DNA of 61,876 nt from Candidatus Heimdallarchaeota archaeon (GCA_019058165.1 JAHLVZ010000005.1:1-61876), one strand, 5' to 3'; shown: positions 24,203-34,726, numbered from the stretch's first letter. Numbers and translations are program-made. The notes: generated from the sequence alone by a model not told the origin.

Positions 24203-26845
24203 ATGTCAAATTTGGATGTAAAGTTAAAGGTATTGTGGGAGTATGGCCCAATTAAAGGAATAGAAATTCCTGATTATATAATAAGCAATTTAAATCCAAA
24301 ATTTCCTTTAAGACCATATCAAGAGGAAGCTATAAAACGCTTCATTTTTTATGTAGAGAAATTTCCAGACAGAATAAAACCTACACAGCTCTTGTTTAAT
24401 ATGGCTACTGGGAGTGGTAAGACACTAATTATGGCAGCATGTATACTCTATTTGTATAACAAAGACTTCAAGAATTTCATTTTTTTTGTGAATAGGACAA
24501 ATATTATAGAAAAAACTAAAGGAAATTTTCTGAATAAATTATCAACAAAATATCTGTTTAATGACAAAATTATTTTCAACAACAAAAACATCTTAGTAAA
24601 ACAAGTAGATAATTTTGAAGGTGTTTCTTCTGATAATATAAATATAGTTTTTACTACCATACAAGGTTTACATGAATCACTAAATAATCCACGAGAAAAC
24701 TCTATTACTTACGAAGATTTCGAAGACAAAAAAATTATTATGCTATCTGATGAGGCACATCACATAAATACCTTAACAAAAACAGCCAACCAATTAACAA
24801 AAAGTGAACAAAACAATGTAAATTCATGGGAATTCACAGTTAATAGAATTTTCAAATCAAATATTGAAAACATAATGTTGGAATTTACAGCAACAGTTCC
24901 AGATCATCAAAGCGTAAAAGAAAAATATAATGATAAAATCATTTTTGAATATACTCTAAAGCAATTCCGTATTGATGGGTATTCAAAAGAAGTAAATGTT
25001 CTAAGAGCTGATTTAAGTCCTATTGAAAGAGCCCTTCAAGCAGTAATTATCAGTCAATACAGGAAAAAAGTTGCAGAGAAATATGGCATTCATCTAAAGC
25101 CAGTAATATTAATGAAGTCAAATTACGTTAATCCACCATCATCCAGGGATGTTGATGAAGAGGATAAGAAAGTAGTTTCTGCAGAATTTGAAGAGGAATT
25201 TCACAATAAAATTAAAATGCTGAGTACTGATGAGATTGTTAAGTTGAAAGGGAATGGCAATACAATATTAAGCGAGGCATTCAGTTATTTTGAGAGGAAT
25301 AACATATCGATTGAAAATCTTATTCGAGAAATCCAAATCGATTTTGCTGAAGAAAGAACATTAAGTGTAAATTCAAAAGTAGATAGTGAAGAGAAACAAC
25401 TTATTGTAAACTCACTGGAAGACAAGAATAATGAAGTAAGAGTGATTTTTGCTGTTGACATGTTGAATGAGGGCTGGGATGTATTGAATTTATTTGATAT
25501 CGTCAGACTATATAACACAAGAGACGCCAGACGAAATCGACCCGGACCTACAACAATATCCGAAGCACAGTTAATTGGGAGAGGTGCAAGATATTTTCCA
25601 TTTAAAATCGATGATGAGCAGGACTTATACAAGAGGAAATACGATGATGAAATCGAGAAAGACATTAGAATTTTAGAAGAATTACACTACCACAGTGCAA
25701 ATAATGTACGATACATACAAGAATTAGAAACAGCCCTAAAGGAATCCGGAATAATTCCAGAGACTAACAAAGAAGTACAACTAAAAATAAAAAATAATAT
25801 TAAATCAACCGATTTTTGGAGAAAAGAGGTTTTATATGAAAATGAAAGAGAAATCGATGCTCGTAAAGAAATTAAATGCTTTGCAGATATTGGATTAGAT
25901 AACTTATTATTTTCATATAATCTTCTTACAGGTTTGGTTAGAGAAGATGTTATTTTCAATGGTATCAAATCAGAGAAAATAGAAATGATTACAAAGGACT
26001 TCAATCTAAGAGATTTTGGAGTAAACATTATTCGTAAAGCAATAAACAGAATAGAATTTTATAAATTTAATAATCTAACAATATTTTTCCCAAATCTTAA
26101 ATCCATATCAGAATTTATCACATCCAATAGTTATTTGGGAAAAACTAAAGTAGAGGTAACATCCTCTGAGGATAAATTAGCGAACCTGGATCCCGATGAT
26201 AAATTACAAGTAACATTAGCAGCATTATCTGAGCTTAGAAATCAAATTACAAAAGATTATACAAAATACAAAGGTACAAAGTTATTTAAACCAAAAAAAG
26301 TGAAAGAACTACTAAAAGATAAGTTTTTGAAAATTCCAATTGAAATTAATAGCAAAGAAACAGGTCAGCCCATGAGTGAATCTATTAATCTTGATTTAAA
26401 GCTAAAATTAGATGAAAAGGAATGGTATATCTTTGATGAAAACTATGGGACATCTGAAGAGAAATACTTAATCAAATTTATTGATAAAAACTTAGAAGAA
26501 CTAAAGAAAAAGTACAAAGATATATTCCTATTAAGAAATGCTAATTTCATTAAGATATTTAATTTCTCTGATGGGAGAGCATTCGAACCTGATTTCATCT
26601 TATTCTTAAAAGAAATTGATACGGAAAAGAGTCTTTTCTATCAAATATTTCTGGAATCAAAAGGCGAACACCTAATAGAACATGACAAATGGAAAGAAGA
26701 ATTTCTTGAAGCTATTGAATCTGAACACGAAATTGTAACACTATTGGAAAGTGACAAGTACAAGCTAATTGGATTGCCATTTTACAACAGAGCTGATGAA
26801 ACCCTATTTTCTGAAGCGTTTATTGATAAATTAAAACTAACATAG
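24203..26845 (+). CDS. res: Type III restriction enzyme, Res subunit
   Basis: An 880-residue SF2 translocase-nuclease. Helicase motifs in order: Q-like FPLRPYQEEA, motif I NMATGSGKT, motif II DEAHH, motif III FTATVP, motif V NEGWDVLNL and motif VI QLIGRGAR. The C-terminal PD-(D/E)XK nuclease reads FEPDFILFL, then QIFLESKG, giving the D and ExK residues. Res works with a Mod dimer: ATP-dependent movement between two head-to-head sites and cleavage. A GTG three codons upstream (24194) is in frame; the ATG is preferred. The 317 bases upstream hold nothing but AT-rich promoter-like DNA. Sixteen bases after its stop the first mod gene begins. Confidence 0.9.
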   Translation: MSNLDVKLKVLWEYGPIKGIEIPDYIISNLNPKFPLRPYQEEAIKRFIFYVEKFPDRIKPTQLLFNMATGSGKTLIMAACILYLYNKDFKNFIFFVNRTNIIEKTKGNFLNKLSTKYLFNDKIIFNNKNILVKQVDNFEGVSSDNINIVFTTIQGLHESLNNPRENSITYEDFEDKKIIMLSDEAHHINTLTKTANQLTKSEQNNVNSWEFTVNRIFKSNIENIMLEFTATVPDHQSVKEKYNDKIIFEYTLKQFRIDGYSKEVNVLRADLSPIERALQAVIISQYRKKVAEKYGIHLKPVILMKSNYVNPPSSRDVDEEDKKVVSAEFEEEFHNKIKMLSTDEIVKLKGNGNTILSEAFSYFERNNISIENLIREIQIDFAEERTLSVNSKVDSEEKQLIVNSLEDKNNEVRVIFAVDMLNEGWDVLNLFDIVRLYNTRDARRNRPGPTTISEAQLIGRGARYFPFKIDDEQDLYKRKYDDEIEKDIRILEELHYHSANNVRYIQELETALKESGIIPETNKEVQLKIKNNIKSTDFWRKEVLYENEREIDARKEIKCFADIGLDNLLFSYNLLTGLVREDVIFNGIKSEKIEMITKDFNLRDFGVNIIRKAINRIEFYKFNNLTIFFPNLKSISEFITSNSYLGKTKVEVTSSEDKLANLDPDDKLQVTLAALSELRNQITKDYTKYKGTKLFKPKKVKELLKDKFLKIPIEINSKETGQPMSESINLDLKLKLDEKEWYIFDENYGTSEEKYLIKFIDKNLEELKKKYKDIFLLRNANFIKIFNFSDGRAFEPDFILFLKEIDTEKSLFYQIFLESKGEHLIEHDKWKEEFLEAIESEHEIVTLLESDKYKLIGLPFYNRADETLFSEAFIDKLKLT

Positions 26846-26860
26846 AATGAGGAATTTAAT

Positions 26861-28876
26861 ATGCAAGAAATACTTGAATTGTTAGTAAAAACACTGATAA
26901 AAGACAAAAGATTAGTTTCAGAAAATAATCTACTTAAAAATAAAATAATCGAATTAGCGTTGAAACATGATGAGAAGTTGATTTCGGATTTATTAATAAA
27001 GAAAAAATTGAAAGAAACATTTTTTACAAAAATAAATGACGTTTTAGTTTTTAATATAGATAAATTTATCAGCTTTGTAAATAACAAAGATTTCTTACCT
27101 GACTCTTACACTTCTTTCAAAAACAAAATAGGTTTGATGAGTAAGAAGCAGTATTTTAGTGAAACCACAGATGTTGTACTGGTTTGGCCATTCAAAGACT
27201 GTGTTTTAGAAGGAGGACAAAGTAAAGAAGATGAAATTAAAAATGAAATATTTTATAATGAAACGTTAGCACCTGATGAGATTGATAGATTATTGGATGC
27301 CAAAGTACTTACTAATTTTAAACGATTTAATGCAAATGGTAGGCAACCTATTTCTGAATTTAGGCACACTGATAATTTTATAATAAATGGAAACAACCTT
27401 TTAGTTTTACACTCACTGAAAAAACGTTTTTTGGAAAAAGTCAAACTAATCTACATAGATCCTCCTTATAATACTGGAAATGATGGATTCAATTACAATG
27501 ATAGATTCAATCATTCAACTTGGTTAACCTTTATGAAGAACAGATTAGAAGTTGCTAAAGAATTATTAAGAAAAGATGGAGCAATTTTTGTGCAAATAGA
27601 CCATCATGAAATATTCTATTTGGGCATTATTATGGATGAAATCTTTGGTAAAGATAATTTTGTACAACTGATTTCAGTAAAAGTTGCTGCACCTGCAGGA
27701 TTCAAAACTGTTAATCCGGGACCGGTGGATGTAACAGAGTACATTCTTTTTTACACTAAAAATAAACAGAAATTTAATTTCAAAAAAATGTATGTTCCAG
27801 GGAATTATGATGAAAATTATAGATATTTTATAAAGAATTTTGATAAAGACGTTAGCAACTGGGAACTTGTTGATATAAAAGACATTATTTACAAAAAAAT
27901 AGGTATAAGTAATTGGAGAGAAGCAAAAGAAAAATTTGGTGATAGTTACAAAATCGTAATAGAAGAGATGATGTCTAATTTTGCTTTAGAAAATTCAGAA
28001 AAAGTTGTAAGGTTATGCGATCCACATAAAGCTTCCGGAAAACTCAAAGAATTAATCGAGAAATCAAAGAAAGAAAAAGGGAAGATATTCCATCATGAAA
28101 GAGATAATTATACTGATTTCTATATCATGAATGGTGGTTTGTTTGCTTTTTATTCAAATAAAATAGGAAGGGTTGATGGAGAATTAACTCCAACTATTTT
28201 ATTAACAGATTTTTGGGATGACATAGCTTGGGAAGGAATACAAAATGAGGGGTATGTTAAATTCAAAAATGCAAAAAAACCTGAAAAATTACTTAAAAGA
28301 ATTATTGAAATGTCAACTGAAAAGAATGATTTAGTCTTGGATTTTTTCCTTGGTTCAGGAACAACTTGTGCTGTCGCACAAAAATTAAATAGACAATACA
28401 TAGGAATTGAACAATTAGATTACGGTGAGAATAGTGCGGTAAAGAGAATGGAAAATGTGATAGGAAGAGCTGATTCAAAAGGAAGAATAATGGAGCTTAT
28501 AGTAGACTATGATACTTCAGGTATATCAAAAAGTATAGATTGGAAAGGTGGAGGAAGTTTTGTTTATTGCGAATTAAAAGAACTAAATGAATATTTTGTA
28601 AAAAAAATCCATAAAGCTAAAGATACAAAAACGATTTTAGAAATTTGGACAGAGATGAAAGAAAAAGCTTTCTTAAGTTATAGAGTTAACCCAATGTTAT
28701 TTGATATAAACACTAAGGAATTCAATGATTTATCAATAAAACACCAGAAAAAATTACTAATTGAATGTTTAGATTTCAATAATCTTTATGTCAATAAAAG
28801 TGAAATTGAAGATGAACAATACAAAATAAGTAAAAAATTGATTGAATTAAATAAACAATTCTATGGAGTGTTATAA
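26861..28876 (+). CDS. mod: Type III DNA methyltransferase, Mod subunit 1
   Basis: A 671-residue beta-class N6-adenine methyltransferase. Catalytic motif IV DPPYNTG is at 200-206, and the SAM-binding motif I DFFLGSGTT at about 494-502; the order IV before I defines the class. The stretch between them holds the target-recognition domain. N-terminal residues 1-90 and the C-terminal 60 are shared with the next gene and probably mediate Mod-Mod or Mod-Res contacts. The sequence GAGG lies 8 bases before the ATG. The gene follows res closely, the reverse of the common mod-res order. It should both recognise DNA and methylate adenines. Confidence 0.9.
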   Translation: MQEILELLVKTLIKDKRLVSENNLLKNKIIELALKHDEKLISDLLIKKKLKETFFTKINDVLVFNIDKFISFVNNKDFLPDSYTSFKNKIGLMSKKQYFSETTDVVLVWPFKDCVLEGGQSKEDEIKNEIFYNETLAPDEIDRLLDAKVLTNFKRFNANGRQPISEFRHTDNFIINGNNLLVLHSLKKRFLEKVKLIYIDPPYNTGNDGFNYNDRFNHSTWLTFMKNRLEVAKELLRKDGAIFVQIDHHEIFYLGIIMDEIFGKDNFVQLISVKVAAPAGFKTVNPGPVDVTEYILFYTKNKQKFNFKKMYVPGNYDENYRYFIKNFDKDVSNWELVDIKDIIYKKIGISNWREAKEKFGDSYKIVIEEMMSNFALENSEKVVRLCDPHKASGKLKELIEKSKKEKGKIFHHERDNYTDFYIMNGGLFAFYSNKIGRVDGELTPTILLTDFWDDIAWEGIQNEGYVKFKNAKKPEKLLKRIIEMSTEKNDLVLDFFLGSGTTCAVAQKLNRQYIGIEQLDYGENSAVKRMENVIGRADSKGRIMELIVDYDTSGISKSIDWKGGGSFVYCELKELNEYFVKKIHKAKDTKTILEIWTEMKEKAFLSYRVNPMLFDINTKEFNDLSIKHQKKLLIECLDFNNLYVNKSEIEDEQYKISKKLIELNKQFYGVL

Positions 28877-30817
28877 ATGACTTTATTGGAAGAATTGAAA
28901 TCATTACTTCAAAAGGATGAGCGATTATATACTGATGGTGAACTACTGAGGAATAAAATTATTGAACTTGGATTAAAATATGATAAAGATTTGATAAAAC
29001 TTCTCTTGAGTAAAAAGAAAATAAAAGATCATTTCTTTGAAGAAATTGATAATACACTAATATTTAACACAGAAAAATTCATGAAATTCGTAGAAAATAA
29101 AGAATTTCTTCCAGACTCCTATACTGCTTTTAAAAATAGGATTGGTTTAACAGTTAATAAAAAATATATTGCTACAAGTAATGAAGTTATTCTTTCTTGG
29201 CCGTATAGAGATTGTATCTTAGAAGGCGGTCAAGAAAAAAACGAAGAAAAAAGGAAAGAGATCTTTCATAATGAGATTCTTGCCCCAGATGAAATTGATA
29301 GATTGTTAGACCCTAAAGTATTTACTAATTTTAAACGAATTAATGCTAAAGGAAAACATAAACTTTCCAATATAAGTCTCGATGATAATTTTATTTTAAA
29401 AGGAAACAACCTATTGGTTCTTTATTCTTTAAGAAAAAGATATGCTAACAAAATCAAACTTATTTACATAGATCCTCCATATAATACTGGTGGGAGTCAA
29501 GAAACATTTACTTACAACAACTATTTCAACCATTCAACTTGGCTTACTTTTATGAAAAATCGGTTAACGGTTGCCAGGGATTTATTAAGAGAAGATGGTT
29601 TTATAGTAATTGCAATTGACCATCATGAACTTTTTTATTTGGGAACTTTAACAGATGAAATTTTTGGCAGAAATAATAGAATAGGTGTTGTCACTGTTGT
29701 TCATAAACCTGAAGGAAGAAATCAAGAAAAGTTTTTTGGAACTTCTACAGAATACATGCTCGTATACGCAAAAAATATAGATAGAGCAGAGTTTAACAAA
29801 GTAATTTTACATGATGAATTAAAAAAGCGTTTCGATAAATTAGATGGTAAAGGTAGATATAGGCTAAAAAATTTCATTAGACTCACAGATGGAAAATACA
29901 GTCTAAGGGAGAGTAAACCTCATTTCTACTATCCAATATATATAAGCAAAGATTTAAACGATTTTGATTTAGATAAAAAGGATAATTATTATGAGGTATT
30001 TCCAATAACAGATAGGGGTGTCGAAAGAACTTGGAAAACAACAAAAGAAACTTTTCTTGAATTAGTAAAAAAAGGATCTGTTGAGGCTAAGAAGGAGAAT
30101 GGAAATATAGTATTATATGAAAAGTTAAGAGAAGAACAAGTAATTAAGACGCATTGGATCAAGAAAAAATATCATGGTTATCATTATGGTACTAAATTAT
30201 TAGAAGAAATTCTTGGTAGAAAGGAATTTAGTTACCCAAAATCCTTGTACTTAATTATTGATACTCTGAAATTAATGACATCGGGAGATGATTTGATATT
30301 AGATTTCTTTGCTGGTTCTGGCACAGCTGGACATGCTATATTAGAACTAAACAAAGAGGATGGAGGAAATAGGAAATTCATCCTTGTTGAACAATTGGAA
30401 GAACATATCAAAGTTTGTAATGAAAGAATTCAGAAGGTCATGCAAAACTTAAGAAAACAAAAAACTCTTTTGAATTCTAATAAAGAAATAGAAGCTGATT
30501 ATGTTTACTGTGAATTAATGGAGTTTAATGAGAAATTTGTACAAATGATAAAAAAAGCTAAAGATTCAAAAGAGATTTTAGATATATGGGAAGAAATGAA
30601 AAATCAAGCTTTCCTCAGCTATAGAACCGATTCGAGGTTATTTGACACGAATATCAAAAGATTTAAGGAATTATCTACAGACCAACAAAGGAAATTACTA
30701 ATTGACTGTTTAGATTTTAATAATCTTTATGTTAATTATAGCGAAATTGAAGATATACAGTATGAAATATGTGAAGAGGATATTGAATTGAACAAGAAAT
30801 TTTATGATGAGAATTAA
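28877..30817 (+). CDS. mod: Type III DNA methyltransferase, Mod subunit 2
   Basis: A 646-residue paralogue of the preceding Mod, starting at the base after its stop (TAAATG), with GGAG as ribosome binding site inside the previous coding end. Motif IV DPPYNTG is at 199-205 and motif I DFFAGSGTA at about 476-484, so catalysis looks intact. The N-terminal domain (RNKIIELGLKYDKDL, EFLPDSYTAFKNRIGL), the STWLTFMKNRL helix and the C-terminus (SYRTDSRLFD...LLIDCLDFNNLYVN) match Mod 1 closely, while the middle region is clearly different. This fits duplication followed by divergence of the recognition domain. Confidence 0.9.
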   Translation: MTLLEELKSLLQKDERLYTDGELLRNKIIELGLKYDKDLIKLLLSKKKIKDHFFEEIDNTLIFNTEKFMKFVENKEFLPDSYTAFKNRIGLTVNKKYIATSNEVILSWPYRDCILEGGQEKNEEKRKEIFHNEILAPDEIDRLLDPKVFTNFKRINAKGKHKLSNISLDDNFILKGNNLLVLYSLRKRYANKIKLIYIDPPYNTGGSQETFTYNNYFNHSTWLTFMKNRLTVARDLLREDGFIVIAIDHHELFYLGTLTDEIFGRNNRIGVVTVVHKPEGRNQEKFFGTSTEYMLVYAKNIDRAEFNKVILHDELKKRFDKLDGKGRYRLKNFIRLTDGKYSLRESKPHFYYPIYISKDLNDFDLDKKDNYYEVFPITDRGVERTWKTTKETFLELVKKGSVEAKKENGNIVLYEKLREEQVIKTHWIKKKYHGYHYGTKLLEEILGRKEFSYPKSLYLIIDTLKLMTSGDDLILDFFAGSGTAGHAILELNKEDGGNRKFILVEQLEEHIKVCNERIQKVMQNLRKQKTLLNSNKEIEADYVYCELMEFNEKFVQMIKKAKDSKEILDIWEEMKNQAFLSYRTDSRLFDTNIKRFKELSTDQQRKLLIDCLDFNNLYVNYSEIEDIQYEICEEDIELNKKFYDEN

Positions 30818-30930
30818 AAATCCTAATCATAATTTTATTTGAAACCTATTCATTCTTCCTGTTCTAAACCTACAGTAATTTCTTATCCTGTGTGTTGTAA
30901 TGAAACTAAATGTTAAATTTGTTAAGTCTT

Positions 30931-31158
30931 TTATCTTTTGGCACAAAAATATTTCCGATCACATGAGTTACATTTTCTTTTATTAGGTGATTTTGGAAAA
31001 TTTCTCTTCATAATATCATTCACCGTTGATTTCACTCCATCTTCTGTTTTTAGGAGTACATCAGAACCAATCTCCACTTCAGATGTTGTTCCTTCATCCA
31101 AATGATGGACAGTAGCAACTTTTGGATTCAAACCTAAAGCACGGATAGAAGCAACTGC
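30931..31158 (-). pseudogene. 3' fragment of a RecB/Cas4-like nuclease or UvrD-type helicase
   Basis: An open frame of 76 codons, bounded upstream by a stop and without a proper start. It encodes the tail of a nuclease: LGLNPKVATVHHLDEG, then the terminal cysteine motif KCNSCDRKYFC, which is the C-terminal half of an Fe-S PD-(D/E)XK domain of the Cas4/AddB/UvrD-C type. The catalytic part is missing. It is best read as the remnant of a deleted defence or repair gene between the mod pair and the DUF2779 gene. Confidence 0.6.
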
Positions 31159-31216
31159 TTAGATGGAATTATGCTATATCATATCATTTTTAATTTTATA
31201 AGCTACCAATTAACTC

Positions 31217-32683
31217 ATGCGACGAATCCTAACAAAATCAAATTATCTTTCAGGTTTGGAATGCCCTAAGTATTTGTGGATGATTTTTAATCAACCTGAA
31301 AAGAAGCGAAGAATGACAATGGCAGAAGAATACAAGCTGAAAGAAGGGCAAATAGTTGGTGAGTTCGCGAAGCAGTTGTTTCCTGATGGGGTAAACATTC
31401 CTATTGTGGATCATACAGAGACGCTAAAGAAGACGAAGGAATTCATGAAGAAGAAAAGGGTTTTATTCGAAGCCGGATTTCAGGCTAAGAATTGCTTCTC
31501 AAGAGTAGATGTTCTCGTTCCAGTCGGAGATGCATGGGACTTAATAGAAGTGAAATCGAGTAAGAGACTGAAAGATATTAACATTCATGATGTTGCTTTT
31601 CAGAAATATATGATTGAAGCAAGCAGAGTGAAGATCAGAAAATGTTTTTTGATGCATCTGAGTAATGAATATGTAAGAAAAGGAGAGCTTGAAGTAGAAA
31701 AACTCTACATGAAAGAAGATATAACCGCAGAAGTTGAAAGTATTCTTGCAGAAACTGAGAGAAGAATAGGGAATATGTTCACGACAGTTTCAGCAAAACA
31801 AATACCAAAAGCAGGGATTTTTCTACCAAAGGTGATAAAAGATGGGGTACACAATTGTTGCAATGATGGGTGTTTAGATTTACCGGAAAAACATGTGTTC
31901 TGTCTTTATAGGGGAAAAAAATTGGCAACCGAGCTGTACGAGAAGAATATTAAGCAACTCAAAGAGATACCCGAAGACTGCAAACTGACTGACAAGCAGA
32001 AAATACAGAGAGAGAGTGAGATCAAGGGAAAAACGCATATTAACAAAGAGAAGCTAAGAGAATTTTTGGGAACATTACAATATCCGATTTATTATCTTGA
32101 TTTTGAAACTTTCACAAAAGCGATTCCCATGTTTGATGGTTTGAAACCTCACGCACAGGTTCCCTTTCAGTTTTCGTTACACGTTGTTGGAAAAGCAGAG
32201 AAAGAACCTGAACATTTCGGGTTTTTGTACGATGGGGATAGCGATCCACGTAAAGAGTTTCTCTTTGAATTGCAGAAAGTCTTAGGAGAGAAAGGAAGCA
32301 TTGTTGTATATAACAAGAGTTTTGAGATTGCAAGATTAAAAGAATTAGCAGAGCATTTCCCTGAACACACAGAGTGGAATAATGCCGTTCTTAAGAGAAT
32401 TATTGATTTACTGGTTCCATTCAGAGCGTTTAGTTATTATGATCCCAAACAACGAGGGAGCGCATCAATAAAATCTGTTTTTCCAGCTGTCACAGGTAAG
32501 AGCTATGAAGGCATGGAGATCAGAGATGGATTCAGAGCATCCATCGAGTTTCTAAGAATGACTTATGAAGGATGCGAAGAGGAAGAAAAACGAAAAATAA
32601 GAGAGAATTTGTTGAAGTATTGCGAATTAGATACTCTGGCTCAAGTTGAGATTGTTAATGAACTAAAGAACTTGCTCAAATAA
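31217..32683 (+). CDS. DUF2779-type protein: Cas4-like nuclease fused to DEDD exonuclease
   Basis: A 488-residue fusion. The N-terminal half is Cas4/RecB-like: SNYLSGLECPKYLW (C16), SRVDVLV and LIEVKSS (Asp and ExK), then cysteines in NCCNDGCLDL and VFCLYRG for an Fe-S cluster. The C-terminal half is a DEDD 3'-5' exonuclease: IYYLDFETF (motif I), VVYNKSFEIARL (motif II) and LKYCELDTLAQ (motif III). Such fusions are common near defence genes and could resect DNA ends with both activities. The start is ATG. Codon usage and base composition are slightly GC-richer than in the adjacent res-mod genes, compatible with separate acquisition. Confidence 0.85.
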   Translation: MRRILTKSNYLSGLECPKYLWMIFNQPEKKRRMTMAEEYKLKEGQIVGEFAKQLFPDGVNIPIVDHTETLKKTKEFMKKKRVLFEAGFQAKNCFSRVDVLVPVGDAWDLIEVKSSKRLKDINIHDVAFQKYMIEASRVKIRKCFLMHLSNEYVRKGELEVEKLYMKEDITAEVESILAETERRIGNMFTTVSAKQIPKAGIFLPKVIKDGVHNCCNDGCLDLPEKHVFCLYRGKKLATELYEKNIKQLKEIPEDCKLTDKQKIQRESEIKGKTHINKEKLREFLGTLQYPIYYLDFETFTKAIPMFDGLKPHAQVPFQFSLHVVGKAEKEPEHFGFLYDGDSDPRKEFLFELQKVLGEKGSIVVYNKSFEIARLKELAEHFPEHTEWNNAVLKRIIDLLVPFRAFSYYDPKQRGSASIKSVFPAVTGKSYEGMEIRDGFRASIEFLRMTYEGCEEEEKRKIRENLLKYCELDTLAQVEIVNELKNLLK

Positions 32684-32697
32684 CCAGTAACTAAAAA

Positions 32698-32817
32698 TCA
32701 GAGGATTTCTTGTTCTTTGTACCGAATAATTGCAGCGACATCGTAGAGGGTTTTACAACCAACAATTTCCGTATCAAATAGCTCGAAGTAATGTATAGCG
32801 TATTTTTCCCTTATCAT
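32698..32817 (-). pseudogene. Short ORF/fragment converging on the DUF2779 gene
   Basis: A 39-codon minus-strand frame starting MIREKYAIHYFELF and ending YDVAAIIRYKEQEIL. It has protein-like composition but no ribosome binding site and no recognised family, and is probably a gene fragment. The rest of the 324-base gap to 33007 is AT-rich and contains the promoter of the next gene. Confidence 0.3.
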
Positions 32818-32953
32818 TTCTTATAATAAACATTATAGCTTCGATTATCATAATCATTAAAATTAGAAGAATAAAGAATCATTGATGCTTTGATTTTTCA
32901 ACTACAATTTTATGGCGAAAGAAATTTTGTGAAAAGAAATCAAAAGTCAGAAA

Positions 32954-32966
32954 ATTTATTTATACT
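32954..32966 (+). promoter_or_regulatory. TATA-type promoter of the PDDEXK gene
   Basis: AATTTATTTATAC is a typical archaeal TATA element about 45 bases before the ATG at 33008, leaving room for a start site about 25 bases downstream and a short leader. Confidence 0.45.
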
Positions 32967-33007
32967 AATTTTAATTATTCTTTGGTAAGTAATTAGGATA
33001 GAGAGAT

Positions 33008-34207
33008 ATGGTTCAAACTTCTAATGATCTAAAATCATTTATTTGGTGGTTACAGACTACTGAAGCCATTAATCAATTAGAATTTTCTTTTCAAGAAAAA
33101 TTCACATTACTTGATATTATAAAGAAAACAAAGTCAGAGAATGCACATAGTTATATTATTGCCTGGTTACTAAATCCGAAACCTGTTTTCAACCATAATT
33201 TAAATCATATCTTATTAGAAAAATTCTTTGAACAAATATCAAAGAAAATAGCATTACCGAGAATAGAAGTTTTTGATGATTTTAAAATAGAGCGAGAAAA
33301 GGATTTGAAAGGGAAAAGAATTGACATTTTAATAAGCTCTAAAGAAAATAAGCTTTTAATTGCTATAGAAAACAAAATTGAGAGTAAGGAAGGAACAGAT
33401 CAACTAAAGAATTATTACAAAATTTTAAATCAAAACTATTCGAATTATGATAATCAGTATTATTTATTTCTAACACCTTTTGGTGATAATCCAACTCATA
33501 ATAAATGGAAAACATTAGATTATGGAATTTTTGCAAGAATTATTGGAAAAATCTTAGAACAAAAAGAATTGATCAAAAGTGAGGTAATAAAATCAATCTT
33601 AGATGAATATTTGATAATTTTACGGAGAAATATATTGATGGAAAAAAAGGAAGTTAGCAAATACTGGGATGAGTTATATTCCAATGTATTAAGATATGAT
33701 AGTATATTCTATGAACTAATTAAGTATAAGAAAGCTATATTTGAAAAAATTAAACTCTTTATGGGAGAATTAATTGAAAAATTCAACTTAATTCCAGATA
33801 AAATAAAGAAAAGAGAAGAGGGTTACATTGTTCGTTTTACCACACCGAAACTGGATGCGTATTATAGAAATGTGGGAAAAGCAAGATGGTCAGAAGGAAA
33901 AAGAATTCCAATATTCGAAATATGGATAAATCGAAGAGATATGAATCAGCTGGATCAGTTAGATATAGCTTTTGTTGTAGGACCTGGTGAAGAAACTGAA
34001 AGAAAGAAGCTAATTATAATTATCAAAACCAATTCAGATTTCTTTAGCTATAATGAAAAGCAAACAGAGTATTCAAGAGTATATCGGAAAACATTATGGC
34101 ATCTTAAGGACTTCAAAGGAGAGACGGAAATGAAGAAGGAAATTGAAGAGACATTCAAGGTTTTTCTTGAAAATGACTTAAAGAAAATTGAAGAGTTACT
34201 AACTTGA
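33008..34207 (+). CDS. PD-(D/E)XK nuclease family protein (PDDEXK_4-like)
   Basis: A 399-residue protein. The N-terminal part has the typical opening of this family: LLDIIKKTKSENAHSYIIAWLL. The nuclease core follows: KRIDILISSKENKLLIAIENKI supplies the Asp and the E-x-K residues, then GTDQLKNYY. The C-terminal 200 residues are mixed helix/strand and may bind a partner or DNA. PDDEXK_4 proteins are frequent in defence islands and are probably DNA-cutting effectors. The gene is monocistronic, with its own TATA box. The start is ATG preceded by GGATAGAGAG. Confidence 0.78.
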   Translation: MVQTSNDLKSFIWWLQTTEAINQLEFSFQEKFTLLDIIKKTKSENAHSYIIAWLLNPKPVFNHNLNHILLEKFFEQISKKIALPRIEVFDDFKIEREKDLKGKRIDILISSKENKLLIAIENKIESKEGTDQLKNYYKILNQNYSNYDNQYYLFLTPFGDNPTHNKWKTLDYGIFARIIGKILEQKELIKSEVIKSILDEYLIILRRNILMEKKEVSKYWDELYSNVLRYDSIFYELIKYKKAIFEKIKLFMGELIEKFNLIPDKIKKREEGYIVRFTTPKLDAYYRNVGKARWSEGKRIPIFEIWINRRDMNQLDQLDIAFVVGPGEETERKKLIIIIKTNSDFFSYNEKQTEYSRVYRKTLWHLKDFKGETEMKKEIEETFKVFLENDLKKIEELLT

Positions 34208-34415
34208 AATATAGATTAGTATTTCAAACTTAAGTTCAATTATTCCAACTTCTAATGTTCAAATTTAATGCAATATTATTACAATACTTAATTTTACGAA
34301 AAGTAATCAATATACCTTTTCCAAGAAATTTCAGAAGAGAAATAAGATAAGAGGAATTAATACTCGATAAAACTATAAATAATTGAATAATTGTTACCAA
34401 TCTGGTGATGCTTTT

Positions 34416-34726
34416 ATGAGTAAGAAAGGGATGACACAAGAAACGCCTTCGGAAGAAATCGACTATGATGATTATATTAGAATCAAAGTGAAATTACATT
34501 TACTAGATAATCCATTAACGACTTTAGAATTGTTGGATTAATGATTCAAGTGTTTAAGATTCCAGAAAGCTGAATCAATAAGGCGTATTCAGATATTTGG
34601 GATAAAGACGATGCAAAGCCCTACAAGAAAATAGAAGGCATCTTAGAAGAAATGAAAGCAAACAAAGAAGTTAACTGCGTGGTAAAAGGGAAAGCAAATA
34701 GACGGAATTATTGGTGGAACTCTTAG
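34416..34726 (+). pseudogene. Decayed small winged-helix-like gene
   Basis: A plausible small protein broken by stops. It opens with ATG, encoding MSKKGMTQETPSEEIDYDDY and then HLLDNPLTTLELLD, and stops; after a disrupted segment a second open stretch encodes AYSDIWDKDDAKPYKK, GILEEMKANKEVNCVVKGKA and NRRNYWWNS. The pieces read like one wHTH-type regulator of about 100 residues with at least one frameshift and one stop. Nothing else is seen in the 805-base gap (34208-35012) apart from a weak CAAGA/TCTTG hairpin near 34920. Confidence 0.5.
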
